A DNA stretch of 64,000 nt, from positions 62,001 through 126,000 of the forward strand of contig NZ_CP063533.1 of NCBI RefSeq assembly GCF_028751035.1. The letters are read 5' to 3'. The position numbers and the translations under genes were made by a program. The notes under the pieces are model-generated. The model made no database searches. It had not been told where the DNA came from and worked only from the letters and a program-made list of their open reading frames with translations. Positions within the stretch are counted from its first letter, which is position 1, and every line of letters starts with the position of its first letter. This document shows positions 28,028 through 38,025 of the stretch, one piece after another. The DNA is from Helicobacter winghamensis ATCC BAA-430 (GTDB taxonomy: Bacteria; Campylobacterota; Campylobacteria; Campylobacterales; Helicobacteraceae).

Positions 28028-28086
28028 AGGCTATCCTTAGAAAAATTTGGATTTTAACATATTTTACTTAAAGTATTAATAAAGTA

Positions 28087-29130
28087 TTAAAGGATAAATC
28101 CACCACCAAGCACTTTAGAGCCATCATAAAGCACAAGAGCTTGTCCGCTTGCCACACCATAAACAGGCTCTTGCAAATGTGCTACAATCACTTCTTTTTG
28201 TGCTTCTTTAATCAATTCAATTCTAGCTTTTGCTTTGTGGCTTTTGTAGCGGATTTTTACTTCGCATTCTAGGGTATTGTTGTCTTTAAAATATTCTTTT
28301 GGCAAAGAGAAATTTGTCGCACGCACTTCCTTTGTAGCTAGAGCTTCCTTATTGCCCACAACAATAGTGTTATCTTGGGGATTGATTTTTAGTACATAAT
28401 GTGGAGTTAGCGCACCCTTAATTTCAAAGCCTTTGCGCTTTCCAATGGTATATTGCATATAACCTTTATGTGTGCCAATCACATTCCCTTGCGCATCTAG
28501 GACATTGCCTTTAGATTCTGTTTTATAGTGCTTATTTAGCACATCAATATAAGAATTTTCTACAAAGCAAATCTCTTGAGAGTCTTTATAGGTTTCTAGT
28601 GTGCCAAGCCAAGAGAGTTCCTTTAAAGCGATAGGCTTAATTTCTTCTTTAATCTTATCCCCAAGTGGAAAAATAATTCGCGAAATCCACTCTTGCTTTA
28701 ATCCAAAAAGAAAATAACTTTGATCCTTATGTATATCCGCCCCTTGTGCAACCTTACCATCTTTAATTTGCGCATAATGTCCTGTTGCTACATAATCAAA
28801 CCCCATTTTATCGGCTAAATCAAATGCGATTCCAAATTTTACAAAGGGATTACACATCGCGCAAGGATTTGGCGTTAAGCCCTTTTTGTAAGATTCCACA
28901 AAATAATCATAAACTTTTTCTTTAAACAACTCCCTTTCATCAATGATAGAATATTCTATGTTTAAATGTTTTGCGCATTTTTCAATATTACGCACAAAAT
29001 AGGCGTGCTTTTCCTCTTTATCGTGGAGTTTTAAATACACTCCATAGACCAAATAGCCTTGTTTTTGTAAAAGATAAGCACAATAGCTAGAATCCACACC
29101 ACCGCTCATTAATAATAAAACTTTTTTCAT
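28087..29130 (-). CDS. mnmA: tRNA-specific 2-thiouridylase
   Basis: MnmA puts sulfur on U34 of tRNAs for Lys, Glu and Gln. The 347-residue protein has the PP-loop [14 protein letters not shown], the first catalytic cysteine in [35 protein letters not shown], and the second cysteine in SQEICFVE, followed by the C-terminal beta-barrel ([12 protein letters not shown]). It is flanked on both sides by the duplicated acyltransferase block. A YhbP-like gene lies 2 bases upstream, so they probably share a transcript. Confidence 0.96.
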   Translation of the reverse strand: MKKVLLLMSGGVDSSYCAYLLQKQGYLVYGVYLKLHDKEEKHAYFVRNIEKCAKHLNIEYSIIDERELFKEKVYDYFVESYKKGLTPNPCAMCNPFVKFGIAFDLADKMGFDYVATGHYAQIKDGKVAQGADIHKDQSYFLFGLKQEWISRIIFPLGDKIKEEIKPIALKELSWLGTLETYKDSQEICFVENSYIDVLNKHYKTESKGNVLDAQGNVIGTHKGYMQYTIGKRKGFEIKGALTPHYVLKINPQDNTIVVGNKEALATKEVRATNFSLPKEYFKDNNTLECEVKIRYKSHKAKARIELIKEAQKEVIVAHLQEPVYGVASGQALVLYDGSKVLGGGFIL

Positions 29131-29131
29131 T

Positions 29132-29569
29132 TTATTCCTTTGTGTATGTTAATTTTTTTTGCAATAAAAGTTGATTGTCTGTATATTTTGCAAAGTAAAT
29201 ATCAAGGGCAAAAATCTCTCCACTTCCAAGTCTTGCAAAAGGAAATTTTTTGTAATAAAAGCTCTGTTCTTGTCGTGTAGCATTACGGAAAGTTGCCTTG
29301 ATTTGGACACCTTTTAGATGTGCTAGAGTGTTAGAATCTTTTGCAATTATTACTCCAACACTAGGATTAACATAGGCTAATTTTATATGTTTAGAGTTGG
29401 AATCGCTTTTAAAACACAGACTCAAATTTTCTTTAACAAACGCATAATAACAGCTTGCACCATAAACGCTCAAATGCGTATCCGTGCTATCAATCACGCT
29501 GAGAGTAAGTAAGTGTTGCTTTGCGATAAACGCTTTAATCCTATCGTCCATAAGCGGAATTTTAGCCAA
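29132..29569 (-). CDS. Pyridoxamine-phosphate-oxidase-like split-barrel protein (YhbP type)
   Basis: The 145-residue protein has the pattern of the flavin-binding split-barrel family: a start helix ([18 protein letters not shown]), a strand pair [38 protein letters not shown] and [14 protein letters not shown]. Members bind FMN or related cofactors, and many have unknown substrates. It lies directly upstream of mnmA, and the end of SGNH copy 2 (29576) is only a few bases upstream of its start at 29569. Confidence 0.68.
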   Translation of the reverse strand: MAKIPLMDDRIKAFIAKQHLLTLSVIDSTDTHLSVYGASCYYAFVKENLSLCFKSDSNSKHIKLAYVNPSVGVIIAKDSNTLAHLKGVQIKATFRNATRQEQSFYYKKFPFARLGSGEIFALDIYFAKYTDNQLLLQKKLTYTKE

Positions 29570-29575
29570 AAAGGC

Positions 29576-30664
29576 TTAAGGGAGAGTCGCATTCGCCTTA
29601 TCAATAAGTGGTGTTATATCATAATCTTGTATTTTTTGCTCTAAGGTATCAAAATAGGATTCCATATTATCCAAGGTTAAGATATGTGTTTTATTTTGTA
29701 TGGCACTAAGTTGTAAGGAGTTCATATCGTTGGCATAATGGATGGTATCACCAGCGTAATTTGCGATATTGTCTGCATAATCTAAAGTATCAAATCCATA
29801 GACTGTAACATTTTTTAAATCTTTTGTTTGGTGAAGTAGATAGTAAATAATTTTCTTGCGTTCTATAAATGCTTTGCTATTAATCTTAAAATGGAATCTT
29901 GAATAAGGTGGAAGAATTAAATGAAATTTTGTATACGGGTGTTCTTTTATAAAAGACAGAGTAAAAGAGTTTAAAAGTTTTTGTTGTTTGTTTGTATCAA
30001 TTTTATCTGTATTAAATTCTACAGGTTTTGCTTGCGCAAAGCCTTTAAGATTCTCTTTGAAAATATCAGGGTTAAATTTTATCCAGTTTTCAAAACCGCC
30101 TAGTCTTTGGATATGTTTTTCTTCTTTAATCCATTGTAAAAGTGTTTCTAAATCTTTTTTTCCGATACATTTTTCCTTTCTGCTAAAAGTTAAAGCACAA
30201 ATAATAAATCTATCGTTTAAATAGGCTTCAAAATCATTTAGCAAGGAATCATCATAAAGAAGCTGGAAATTTGGCTTAGTTGTGACTTCATCACTAAAGG
30301 CATCTAGGGAATAAATAATTGTTTGTGGATTCCTGTTTTGGAATAAATATTTTAAAATTATTGCTCTTTCTTTAATGCTGCTAGCTGCTGGTGAAATATT
30401 CACCCATTTGCCTCCTAGCTTCTCACTTGCTTCTTTAGCAGAAGTATTTTGTAGCATAGAGCTGCCTAAGATATAAGAATCAAAATCATAGTGTTTAATG
30501 ATTCCCCTAGCCCCCACGCGCATTTCGCTAAAAAATCTTTCTTCTTTGAAATAGCTTTTGTGAAAAATTTGCAAAGGATCATAGAGATAAATTAATCCCA
30601 AAGATAAACAAGTTAATGTTATAAACAATATCAGTGTGTAAAAGACAAATTTAAAATTGCTCAT
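29576..30664 (-). CDS. SGNH-like partner of an MBOAT acyltransferase, copy 2
   Basis: This is the second copy of the 362-residue protein at 25473. It is identical up to PLID near the C-terminus and then ends KANATLP because the repeat stops at 29599 and the following sequence is unrelated. The same features hold: one N-terminal membrane helix, the GSSMLQNT block and a C-terminal DTIHYAND. The changed tail of 7 residues is unlikely to matter for the fold. It is downstream of MBOAT copy 2 in the same orientation. Confidence 0.68.
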   Translation of the reverse strand: MSNFKFVFYTLILFITLTCLSLGLIYLYDPLQIFHKSYFKEERFFSEMRVGARGIIKHYDFDSYILGSSMLQNTSAKEASEKLGGKWVNISPAASSIKERAIILKYLFQNRNPQTIIYSLDAFSDEVTTKPNFQLLYDDSLLNDFEAYLNDRFIICALTFSRKEKCIGKKDLETLLQWIKEEKHIQRLGGFENWIKFNPDIFKENLKGFAQAKPVEFNTDKIDTNKQQKLLNSFTLSFIKEHPYTKFHLILPPYSRFHFKINSKAFIERKKIIYYLLHQTKDLKNVTVYGFDTLDYADNIANYAGDTIHYANDMNSLQLSAIQNKTHILTLDNMESYFDTLEQKIQDYDITPLIDKANATLP

Positions 30665-30671
30665 AAAATCC

Positions 30672-32130
30672 CTAAAAATTAAAATAAATAAACTCTACAT
30701 AAGGTGTTATGCTAAGAGTTACAATAGCAACATAAAACAAAACACTAACAAAAATGACATTTTTCCAAGACGGCTTAAAGTTATGTAGAAGCTCAATGCT
30801 GTTTTTGACGCACAAAACAATAATAAACGCAAAGATTAAAAAGAAAAGAGTTTCATTTCTTCCATCAAGATTTGCTAATAATTTTGGAATATGCCTTGCC
30901 TTCTCCGGCAACTCTACCCATACAATCCCAAACATTCCTGCTAAAAGATTAAAAGCTCCTTGGAGATTCTCTGCTCTAAAAAACACCCAAGTCATATTTA
31001 AAAAGTTAAAGGTAAGAATCCAGCATAACACTTTATACAAACGACTTTGTAAAAAAGTAGCCTTGTGTAAATTTAAAGATTCTAAGATATAACCATAAGC
31101 TCTATGCAAACACATCGCAAGTCCGTGTAATGCTCCCCAAATAATAAATCCAAAATGGAATATAGAGATACTCTTTTAAAAATCTCCCTAAAGTAATATG
31201 CCATTTTCTCCAAAACTCTGTAATGCTTAAAGACTTATAAGGGGAGTTAAAATTAATTGGCAAAAGGATTCCAAAAAGCAATCCTAATCCTATTGCCATA
31301 TCACAATACCCACTAAAATCAAAATACAGCTGAAAGGTATAAGATAAAGAAGTCGCCCAAGACTCTGCAATATTTAAAAACCCACCCTTCTCTACAATGC
31401 TAAATCCATTATTAGCCCATTTTGCAAAACTATCTGCAATAAAAACTTTTTTAAATAAACCCATAGAGAAAATAAATACACCCTTAGCAATTTTATCCCA
31501 TTGCACACTTTTAGATAAAGACTTAAATTGTGGCATCATTTCTTTATGATGCACAATAGGTCCTGCAATAAGCTGTGGAAAAAAGCTAACAAATAAGCAA
31601 TAATCTAAAAAATCAATTTTAAAATGACTTGAAAAGATGGAATCGTAATTTTCTTCTAAGTCTTTAATATCAATTCTTTTATAACAATCCACCAAAAATG
31701 CAATTTGCTGAAAGGTAAAAAAGGAAATAGCTAAAGGCAAAAGAATATGGGGCAAAGGAATATTAAAATCTAAATGTAAAAGTTTAGAGAATAAATTAAA
31801 ATTTTCTAAAAAGAAATCTGTGTATTTGAAAAATCCAAGTAAGGCAAGATTAAAAAAGATTCCAATATAAAGATAGAATTTATTATGCCCCCCCCCCCTA
31901 TTATTTTTAGCAAAATTCTTTAGCATTAGTGAAGTGATTCCATAATTAATTAAAATGGATAATAACAAAAGCCCAAGATATTTAATTTCCCAAAAGGCAT
32001 AGAAAAACAAACTTCCAAGCACTAAGAAAAGTTTAGCTAAAAAGTTTTGATTAAAATATCTTAGTCCATAAAAGCCTAAAAGCATAATAGGCAAAAAGGC
32101 AAAGATGAAGATATAGGAGCTAAAGAGCAT
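30672..32130 (-). pseudogene. MBOAT O-acyltransferase, disrupted, copy 2
   Basis: The second copy carries the same two ORFs (31102-32130 and 30672-31115) with the same break after EYLYIP and the same missing conserved His segment as copy 1. Since both copies share the lesion, it arose before the duplication, or was spread by gene conversion afterwards. Confidence 0.75.
31888..31898 (-). repeat. C11 tract in MBOAT copy 2
   Basis: Eleven C residues, same place and length as in copy 1 (27785 + 4103 = 31888). Equal length of such an unstable tract in both copies implies very recent copying, or an assembly effect. Confidence 0.85.
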
Positions 32131-32157
32131 TTACGGAATATCCTTGTTTTGAGATTT

Positions 32158-32997
32158 TTACATTAATTGATCAAGCCTGTCTTTTTTCGGGGCAATTTCT
32201 GTAATTTGGATTCCAAAGTTTCCATCTACAATGACGACTTCCCCTTTTGCAATCACCTTATCATCTACAAGCACTTCTAAAGGGTCGTTTGCTAGTTGAT
32301 TAAGTTCTACAACGCTTCCTATATCCATTGCAATCACATCTTTAAGTAACATTTTTTTCTGCCCGATCCTAACTTTTACTTGCAAACGCACATCTAAAAG
32401 CATTGCCATATTTTTCATTTCAGCATTATTTAGCTCCACTTTTGCCTGCGCTTCACCATTTCCTGTGCTACTTTCTTCTAGGGCTTGGTTTGCATTTGGG
32501 TTAAAGTGGTTTTCAAACGCGCTAGAAAATCCAAAATACAAATAATCTTGTACAGAGCCTATATTAAAAGAAAAAGTATAAAATCCGCTGTAATTTCCAA
32601 GTCCTAAATCTCCATCAGGGATAAAGTTAATATTGCTAATGCTAAAACTTAGCTTTGGAAGCTCTTTTTGCCCGCCAAGAGAAGTGGAAATAGCACCAAA
32701 GATATTAGAAGCAATCTCTTTTGTTGCGTCCAAATCGTCCGCTTCCATTGTTTCTTTGCTCTCTCCTTCTCCCCCTAACATCATATCAGCTAAAGCAGTT
32801 GCAACTTTGGGTGAGATGAAAAATGCTAGGCTTGAGCCATCATCAGTGCTTATATCAATCTTTGCCATAGGGGGATTTATGGAATCGCTTTTACCATCTT
32901 GTGCTTCTATGTGGCTAACTTCTGGCGTTTGTCCTAGTAAGCCTTCAATAGTAGCGGTTGTTTCTTGGATAATGAGTTTTAAAAAATCATTAAGCAT
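32158..32997 (-). CDS. fliY: Flagellar motor switch protein FliY
   Basis: The 279-residue protein has a FliM/CheC-like N-terminal and middle region (ADMMLGGEGES, DATKEIASNIFGAIS) and a C-terminal FliN domain from about residue 190 (MLLDVRLQVKVRIGQKKMLLKDVI, GSVVELNQLANDPLEVLVDDK). In this phylum FliY and FliN-type proteins are part of the C-ring that sets rotation direction. It lies 2 bases after fliM and ends the flagellar run, 27 bases before repeat copy 2. Confidence 0.93.
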   Translation of the reverse strand: MLNDFLKLIIQETTATIEGLLGQTPEVSHIEAQDGKSDSINPPMAKIDISTDDGSSLAFFISPKVATALADMMLGGEGESKETMEADDLDATKEIASNIFGAISTSLGGQKELPKLSFSISNINFIPDGDLGLGNYSGFYTFSFNIGSVQDYLYFGFSSAFENHFNPNANQALEESSTGNGEAQAKVELNNAEMKNMAMLLDVRLQVKVRIGQKKMLLKDVIAMDIGSVVELNQLANDPLEVLVDDKVIAKGEVVIVDGNFGIQITEIAPKKDRLDQLM

Positions 32998-32999
32998 TT

Positions 33000-34058
33000 T
33001 TACTCCTCTTCTAATTCGCTAGCGCGCGATTTTCTTTGCACTTCAAGCATTTCTAAAATTTCTTTAACTTGGTCTTTTTCTGTTTTTATCATCTCTTTAA
33101 CTTCAATGGTTTTACGATAACGATGTAGCCCAATACTAGCTAAAAACTTTTCTCTACCATCAACATTGATAATTACTGTATCATCAGCAGGGCGATCTAG
33201 TCGCACAATATCACCCACTTCTAAATCAAGAATTTCGTGCATTGATAGCTTTGTTTCTCCAAGAACGGCAGCAACATTGACTTTTGCGCCCCCTAAGAGT
33301 GCTTGAAGCTCTTTATTTCTTGATTTTTTCGCACTGGTTTCACTTAGCATTATATCCCTGCTCGCAAGGCGTGATAGCACGGATTCTAGGGAGATAACAG
33401 GATAGCATAAGTTCATCATTCCGCTACTATGCCCGATGATAATCTCCATAACTACCATAATAACAATTTCATTTTGTGCAACAATTTGCACAACGTTTGG
33501 GCTAGATTCCTTTACATCAACGGTTGGAAAAATCTCTGTAATAGGCGCCCACGCTTCTTTAAGGTTTTGCATCATTTGGCGTAAAATTGTATCAAGTAAA
33601 TTTAATTCAATATCACTAAATTCTCTTGTGGATTCATAAGGATCGCCTTTGCCGCCTAAGAGCCTATCAATCATAGGGAAGGCAATACTAGGGTTAATCT
33701 CTAAAACACCTGTGCCATCAAGGGGTTTCATAGAAAACACATTGAAGCTTGTAGGGCTTGGCAAGCTCATTAAAAATTCCCCATAAGTCATTTGATCCAC
33801 GCTGTGAAGTTGAATCTCGACGATGGAACGCATAATTGCAGAAATTTGACTAGAGAGACTTCTTGCCATCTTATCGTGGATTCCGCGAAATGCTCGGAGT
33901 TGCTCTTTGCTAACGCGATTTGGGCGTTTAAAGTCATAAAGCGTGATTTGCCTTTGCTGAACAACAGCAGGTTTTTCTAGTGTTTCTGGCTCTCCGCCTT
34001 CATCATCTACAACTTCTAATAACGCATCAATCTCTTCTTGACTTAAAATATCAGCCAT
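33000..34058 (-). CDS. fliM: Flagellar motor switch protein FliM
   Basis: The 352-residue protein begins with the CheY-binding EN-type segment (MADILSQEEIDALLEVVDDE), followed by the FliM middle domain (GIHDKMARSLSSQISAIMRS, MIDRLLGGKGDPYES) and a C-terminal FliN-like domain (ETKLSMHEILDLEVGDIVRL). It forms the C-ring and receives CheY-P. The start overlaps the fliA stop by 8 bases; the stop is 2 bases from the fliY start. Confidence 0.96.
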   Translation of the reverse strand: MADILSQEEIDALLEVVDDEGGEPETLEKPAVVQQRQITLYDFKRPNRVSKEQLRAFRGIHDKMARSLSSQISAIMRSIVEIQLHSVDQMTYGEFLMSLPSPTSFNVFSMKPLDGTGVLEINPSIAFPMIDRLLGGKGDPYESTREFSDIELNLLDTILRQMMQNLKEAWAPITEIFPTVDVKESSPNVVQIVAQNEIVIMVVMEIIIGHSSGMMNLCYPVISLESVLSRLASRDIMLSETSAKKSRNKELQALLGGAKVNVAAVLGETKLSMHEILDLEVGDIVRLDRPADDTVIINVDGREKFLASIGLHRYRKTIEVKEMIKTEKDQVKEILEMLEVQRKSRASELEEE

Positions 34059-34755
34059 CTAACCCCCTTTCTTCAAGGTATTGTCTAACCCTTCTAATCA
34101 CTGCTCTGTGGAGTTGAGAAACTCTAGCTTCACTCACTTCTAAGACTTGACTAATCTCTTTAAAGCTAAGTTCTTCATAATAGTAGAGTTGCACCACAAG
34201 CTGCTCATTAGGCGTTGCGTGCTCTAGGATTTGTAAAATTACAGAGATTAACTCTTCTTTTTCAATACTTTCAAGTGTGCCTTCCTTTTGTTCGCCAAGT
34301 TGATCATCAATAGGCAGGACACTATAAATTTCACTTGCCATTCTCGCTTCTTTGATTTTTTCTTCATTCTCACCTAAAAGCTTGCTTAAATACGCATTAT
34401 CAGGTTCTTCTTGGTGTTCATTGTAATAAATGGCAATTTCTTTTTCAATGCGTTTAACTAAGGTGCGCATATTGCGCGAGAGTGGATCAAGAGAACGGAG
34501 ATAATCTAGCATCGCCCCTTGCACGCGTGGTCTTGCATATCCCCAAAAGGAATCATTTAGGCTATTATCGTATTTGCGTGCAAGTTTGATTAACTCTTCT
34601 GTGCCTATGGAGATTAAATCAGAGAAATCTACACTTGCTGGCAAGCGTTCTTTTAAGCGGAAAGCCATTGTTTTAAGGGCTGGGAGATAATCTAGCGCCA
34701 AGGAATCTTGATTGCGTTTAAGTGCATCTTGATAACCATTAGAAGTCATCGGCAT
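34051..34755 (-). CDS. fliA: Flagellar sigma factor FliA (sigma-28)
   Basis: The 234-residue protein has sigma region 2 (SVDFSDLISIGTEELIKLARKYD, FWGYARPRVQGAMLDYLRSLD), region 3 and region 4 with a helix-turn-helix (ELSFKEISQVLEVSEARVSQLHRAV). It directs late flagellar genes. The start overlaps the preceding 128-residue gene by 17 bases; an alternative ATG lies two codons further in (34749). No anti-sigma gene lies adjacent. Confidence 0.95.
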   Translation of the reverse strand: MPMTSNGYQDALKRNQDSLALDYLPALKTMAFRLKERLPASVDFSDLISIGTEELIKLARKYDNSLNDSFWGYARPRVQGAMLDYLRSLDPLSRNMRTLVKRIEKEIAIYYNEHQEEPDNAYLSKLLGENEEKIKEARMASEIYSVLPIDDQLGEQKEGTLESIEKEELISVILQILEHATPNEQLVVQLYYYEELSFKEISQVLEVSEARVSQLHRAVIRRVRQYLEERGLDG

Positions 34756-35125
34756 AGTCGTTTCTTTCTGCCTTGTTGGCTTTATTGCGCAAATCTTCTT
34801 GTTCCTCTTCGCGCATTGTTTTTTCCATTGTTCTTAGGAATCCGCGGATTTTGTTTGTAGCTTTTTCGCGTTTATCAAACTCGCTAATATATTCTTCTAA
34901 AAGTGTATTGTAGGTATTCTTTTTGCTAGTGCTTTCGTGCGTATTGATAAAGCTGACAAAGAGCGATACGCTAATAAGTGTAATTAAATAAAATCCCATT
35001 GTAGAAACAAGTGTGCCAGCTACAATCATTGCAGGATCGTCAAACTTTAAAAAGGATAATAAAAGCCCAATAAAAAATCCATTAACAATCGCGAAACTTA
35101 AAAAATTATCCATTTTCAAAGACAT
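34739..35125 (-). CDS. Small membrane protein of the flhG-fliA interval
   Basis: The 128-residue protein has two membrane segments (about 8-25 and 33-57) and a charged, helical cytoplasmic tail rich in Lys, Glu and Asn that ends NDYADDF. I do not recognise a named family. Its place between flhG and fliA is conserved in Helicobacter and Campylobacter to my knowledge, and overlap with fliA suggests a link to flagella, but this is inference. Confidence 0.7.
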   Translation of the reverse strand: MSLKMDNFLSFAIVNGFFIGLLLSFLKFDDPAMIVAGTLVSTMGFYLITLISVSLFVSFINTHESTSKKNTYNTLLEEYISEFDKREKATNKIRGFLRTMEKTMREEEQEDLRNKANKAERNDYADDF

Positions 35126-35143
35126 CTTGCTTCCTTACATTTC

Positions 35144-36001
35144 CTAAAAATGTCCCAAAATTTTTTTTAGGAATTTTCCAAATCTTTTATCCTCTTGCAC
35201 TAGCACATTCCGTTCCATTTTTTTAGCTAATGCTCTTGCGATTTCTTCTATCTCCATTGAAGGCGTTGCGTTTGGCTCTTCTTTGACAAAAATACTACGA
35301 TTTTTGCTGTAATGGTTAATCAAAGTTGCTTTTGTAATCTTGCCAATATATTCAAGGTTAATTTTGCTTATGTTACTTTGAGCAATTTTTTGCACCTTTT
35401 TAAAAATCATTTGTGCTTCATCATTATTTTTTGCCATATTAACAAGCATAAAAATGCGTTCTTTAAAGTTTGCAGCAAGTTTGATTGTCGCATACGCATC
35501 AGTAATTGCTGCTGGATCTGGAATTGTAATTACAATGGCTTCATCGCTATTTTTTAAAAAAGTCTGTGTGTATTCGCCAATGCCAGCCCCTGTGTCAATA
35601 ATTACGAAATCAAGACTATCTAAAAGCGCGGAATCTTCAATAAGAGCTTCAAACATAAACTCACTTTTGTAACGAAAAATATCTGTCCCAGAATCTCCGG
35701 GTATTAAATATAATCCGTGTTCAATGGGGAGAATAATATCTCTTAAACTTGCTTGATTTTTAAGAACATGTAAAAGATTTTTTTCACAACGCACGCCAAA
35801 CATAATATCTAAATTTGCAAGTCCAATATCTGCATCAAAGATTCCAACTTTAAAGCCAAGTTGCCATAGCTTATAGGCTAAATTTGCGCTAAATGTGGAT
35901 TTGCCAACACCACCTTTTCCGCTTGTAATGGTGATAAACTTCGTGCTAGTTGCTTTTTTAGAATGGATTAAAAGCTCTAATTCTGCTGCTTGATTTTTCA
36001 T
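35144..36001 (-). CDS. flhG: Flagellar number regulator FlhG (MinD-like ATPase)
   Basis: The 285-residue ATPase has the deviant Walker A ITSGKGGVGKSTFSANLAY near residue 26, GIFDADIGLANLDIMFG, FVIIDTGAGIGEY, and a C-terminal amphipathic stretch (RFGKFLKKIL) that may bind membrane as in MinD. With FlhF it controls the place and number of polar flagella. Its ATG overlaps the flhF stop. Confidence 0.93.
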   Translation of the reverse strand: MKNQAAELELLIHSKKATSTKFITITSGKGGVGKSTFSANLAYKLWQLGFKVGIFDADIGLANLDIMFGVRCEKNLLHVLKNQASLRDIILPIEHGLYLIPGDSGTDIFRYKSEFMFEALIEDSALLDSLDFVIIDTGAGIGEYTQTFLKNSDEAIVITIPDPAAITDAYATIKLAANFKERIFMLVNMAKNNDEAQMIFKKVQKIAQSNISKINLEYIGKITKATLINHYSKNRSIFVKEEPNATPSMEIEEIARALAKKMERNVLVQEDKRFGKFLKKILGHF

Positions 36002-37398
36002 TTAACGAGTCCATCTAACAAGCAATCAATCAAAAAATCACTTGTAGCAACGCTTAAATCATTTGGCACTTCTTGCCCTGTGGAGAAGTAGCTTACAGGT
36101 TTTTTGGTTTCATAAATAAGTGAAAACACATTGCCATAACTATGCGTTTCATCAAGTTTGGTAAAAACTAGAGTGTCAATTCCAAGTGTTGAAAATGTGT
36201 GGTAAATATCCTTTAAATCTTCGTATTTTGTGGTAGCACTCATTACTAAACTTACATCAATTTTTGTGTTTGGATCAGCATTAACAAAGCTCTTTAGCGA
36301 TTCTAATTTTGCTCTATCGTGCTGAGAGCTTCCTACTGTGTCAATTAAAATATAATCACAATATTTTAAAGAATCTAGCGCGCTTACAAACTCTTCCGTA
36401 TCAACCACTGTATCAATGCTCAACTTCATTTTCTTTGCATAAAACATTAGCTGATCCACTGCACCGATTCTGTAAGTATCAAGCGTTATGATTCCAACTT
36501 TGTAATTTTTATTTAATAATCTAGAATAACGCGCTGCAAGTTTGGCTAGAGTAGTGGTTTTTCCTACGCCTGTGGGACCTACTAACATTATAATGTTTTT
36601 TGCATTGCTGCTTAGTTTTTCTGATCTTGCAACTACCATTTTGCGTAAAACTTCCCTAAAATAGCGTTTGATTAGCACAGAGTTTTCACGCATTTTAATA
36701 GGCATTAGCTCTAGTGTTAATTGCATAATCTTTTCTAAATGTTCTTTTGCCATTCCGCTTGCTTTTGTGATTCTATAAATCTCTGCAAATTCATGTGGAA
36801 TAATAAGCCCATCTCGCTTTGGTCCGCGTTCTTCCCAAAACATATTTTGTATAAGCTTTAACTTGTCATTTAAGCGATCAATTTCACCTTTAATAAGACG
36901 CAAATCATCAGTTTGAAGCTCTTTTTTATTTTGCGGGGTGGAATCTTTTGAATCTTCTTTTTTAAATTCTATTTGTTTGGGTTGTGAAGTTTGTATTTTT
37001 GTGGGAGCTTGATTTGTTTTTTGCTCTCCATAAGGGAATTTTGCTGGGATTTTTGATTCCACGCCCGCAATTTGTGAGATTTGACGCACCGCATCAGAGA
37101 GCTGCAAAGATACATCTTCTGGGAGTGGTGGCATATTTTGTGCAATGCGTTTTCGCTCAATTTCTTTTTGTGCGATTAACTCTAGGCGTTCGGCGATATT
37201 GTTTGTTTTTGGTTTTTGTTCATCTTGCCGTTTTGCTTTGGCTTGTTTTAAATCTTCTTCGCTAATGGCAACAGAAACTTCATAAGTGCCATCATTTAGC
37301 TTTTTTTGTGTGATGATTGAAAACTCATCACCTAACTCTTTTTTGGCTTCTGCTAGGGCTTGCGCTCCTGTTTCTGCGGTAAAAGTAAATAATTTCAT
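35998..37398 (-). CDS. flhF: Flagellar GTPase FlhF (SRP family)
   Basis: FlhF selects the cell pole for flagellum assembly. I use the ATG at 37398, with GGAG upstream, giving MKLFTFTAETGAQALAEAKK; a longer ORF would need a TTG. A basic, variable B domain spans about residues 50-200, and the NG domain follows with G1 LVGPTGVGKTTTLAKLAARY, TLDTYRIGAVDQL, IDTVGSSQHD and VFTKLDETHSYG. It is downstream of folK and overlaps flhG. Confidence 0.94.
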   Translation of the reverse strand: MKLFTFTAETGAQALAEAKKELGDEFSIITQKKLNDGTYEVSVAISEEDLKQAKAKRQDEQKPKTNNIAERLELIAQKEIERKRIAQNMPPLPEDVSLQLSDAVRQISQIAGVESKIPAKFPYGEQKTNQAPTKIQTSQPKQIEFKKEDSKDSTPQNKKELQTDDLRLIKGEIDRLNDKLKLIQNMFWEERGPKRDGLIIPHEFAEIYRITKASGMAKEHLEKIMQLTLELMPIKMRENSVLIKRYFREVLRKMVVARSEKLSSNAKNIIMLVGPTGVGKTTTLAKLAARYSRLLNKNYKVGIITLDTYRIGAVDQLMFYAKKMKLSIDTVVDTEEFVSALDSLKYCDYILIDTVGSSQHDRAKLESLKSFVNADPNTKIDVSLVMSATTKYEDLKDIYHTFSTLGIDTLVFTKLDETHSYGNVFSLIYETKKPVSYFSTGQEVPNDLSVATSDFLIDCLLDGLVK

Positions 37399-37413
37399 AG
37401 CATTCTCCAAGCT

Positions 37414-38025
37414 TTAATTGCAATGTATGAGCGGAATCCAAACACTTTCTCGCTCACTCCAAGCCCTGTGTGGAATCTCTAAACTCCCCATAACAATGCG
37501 CTTATCCTTAAAAGCGATAATGTCTAAATCTAGCGTGCGTGGCGCATTTTTAAAAGGGCGTTTGCGTGCTCTCCCAAAATAGCGTTCTAAATATGCGCAA
37601 AAACTCCAAAAATCCGCTATTCCAAGCCTTGTTTTTATCCAAATTATCATATTATAAAAGTCTGGTTGTTGTGTGTAGCCAAAGGCTGGATTTTTTAGGA
37701 TCGGTGAAGTGGAAATTATAACATTTTTACAAGAGAGTTTTTTAAGAAGCTTCCAAAAACGCACTAAAGTTTCCCCACAATTCCCTCCAACTCCTAAAAT
37801 CACAAAATTTTTAAGTTCGCCATAAGTCTTAAAAATCCTATAAGGATTAGGCTTGCGGACTTGTGTAAAGCGCGGAGTTTTAGCGGTTTTAAATTTTGAA
37901 TTCCAACTTTTTTTATGTGTTTTTGGAATAAATTCTATTAAATCTTTGCCTAGCGACTTTTGTATATAGGTTTTTACGCCATAATAATGTTTGCTTTGGG
38001 TATTTTGACTAGATTTTACAAGCAT
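37414..38025 (-). CDS. folK: 2-amino-4-hydroxy-6-hydroxymethyldihydropteridine pyrophosphokinase
   Basis: FolK transfers pyrophosphate from ATP to the pterin in folate synthesis. The ATG at 38025 overlaps the pepQ stop (TAATG), so I take this start; a longer ORF begins inside pepQ. The 203-residue protein carries a basic 70-residue N-terminal extension, then FVILGVGGNCGETL, TSPILKNPAFGYTQQPDFYN and the signature segment RTLDLDIIAFKDKRI, with PHRAWSERESVWIPL near the end. The folK-flhF order is usual in this phylum. Confidence 0.92.
   Translation of the reverse strand: MLVKSSQNTQSKHYYGVKTYIQKSLGKDLIEFIPKTHKKSWNSKFKTAKTPRFTQVRKPNPYRIFKTYGELKNFVILGVGGNCGETLVRFWKLLKKLSCKNVIISTSPILKNPAFGYTQQPDFYNMIIWIKTRLGIADFWSFCAYLERYFGRARKRPFKNAPRTLDLDIIAFKDKRIVMGSLEIPHRAWSERESVWIPLIHCN

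Larger units (their letters stand above)
29599..32130. repeat. 2.53 kb direct repeat, copy 2
   Basis: This is the second copy of the block at 25496-28027. It starts 27 bases after the fliY stop in the direction of transcription and ends near the YhbP-like gene. Both copies are preceded by a TATCCTT element (AAGGATA in the sense strand) at different distances from the start codon, a possible ribosome site. Confidence 0.9.

Noticed and set aside
25496-32130. Composite transposon or IS explanation of the 2.53 kb repeats
   Set aside because: No transposase gene, terminal inverted repeat or target-site duplication was seen; the edges follow gene ends.
37399-37410. TTG start of flhF at 37410
   Set aside because: The ribosome site GGAG lies inside that extension, and the ATG at 37398 gives the usual MKLFTF N-terminus.
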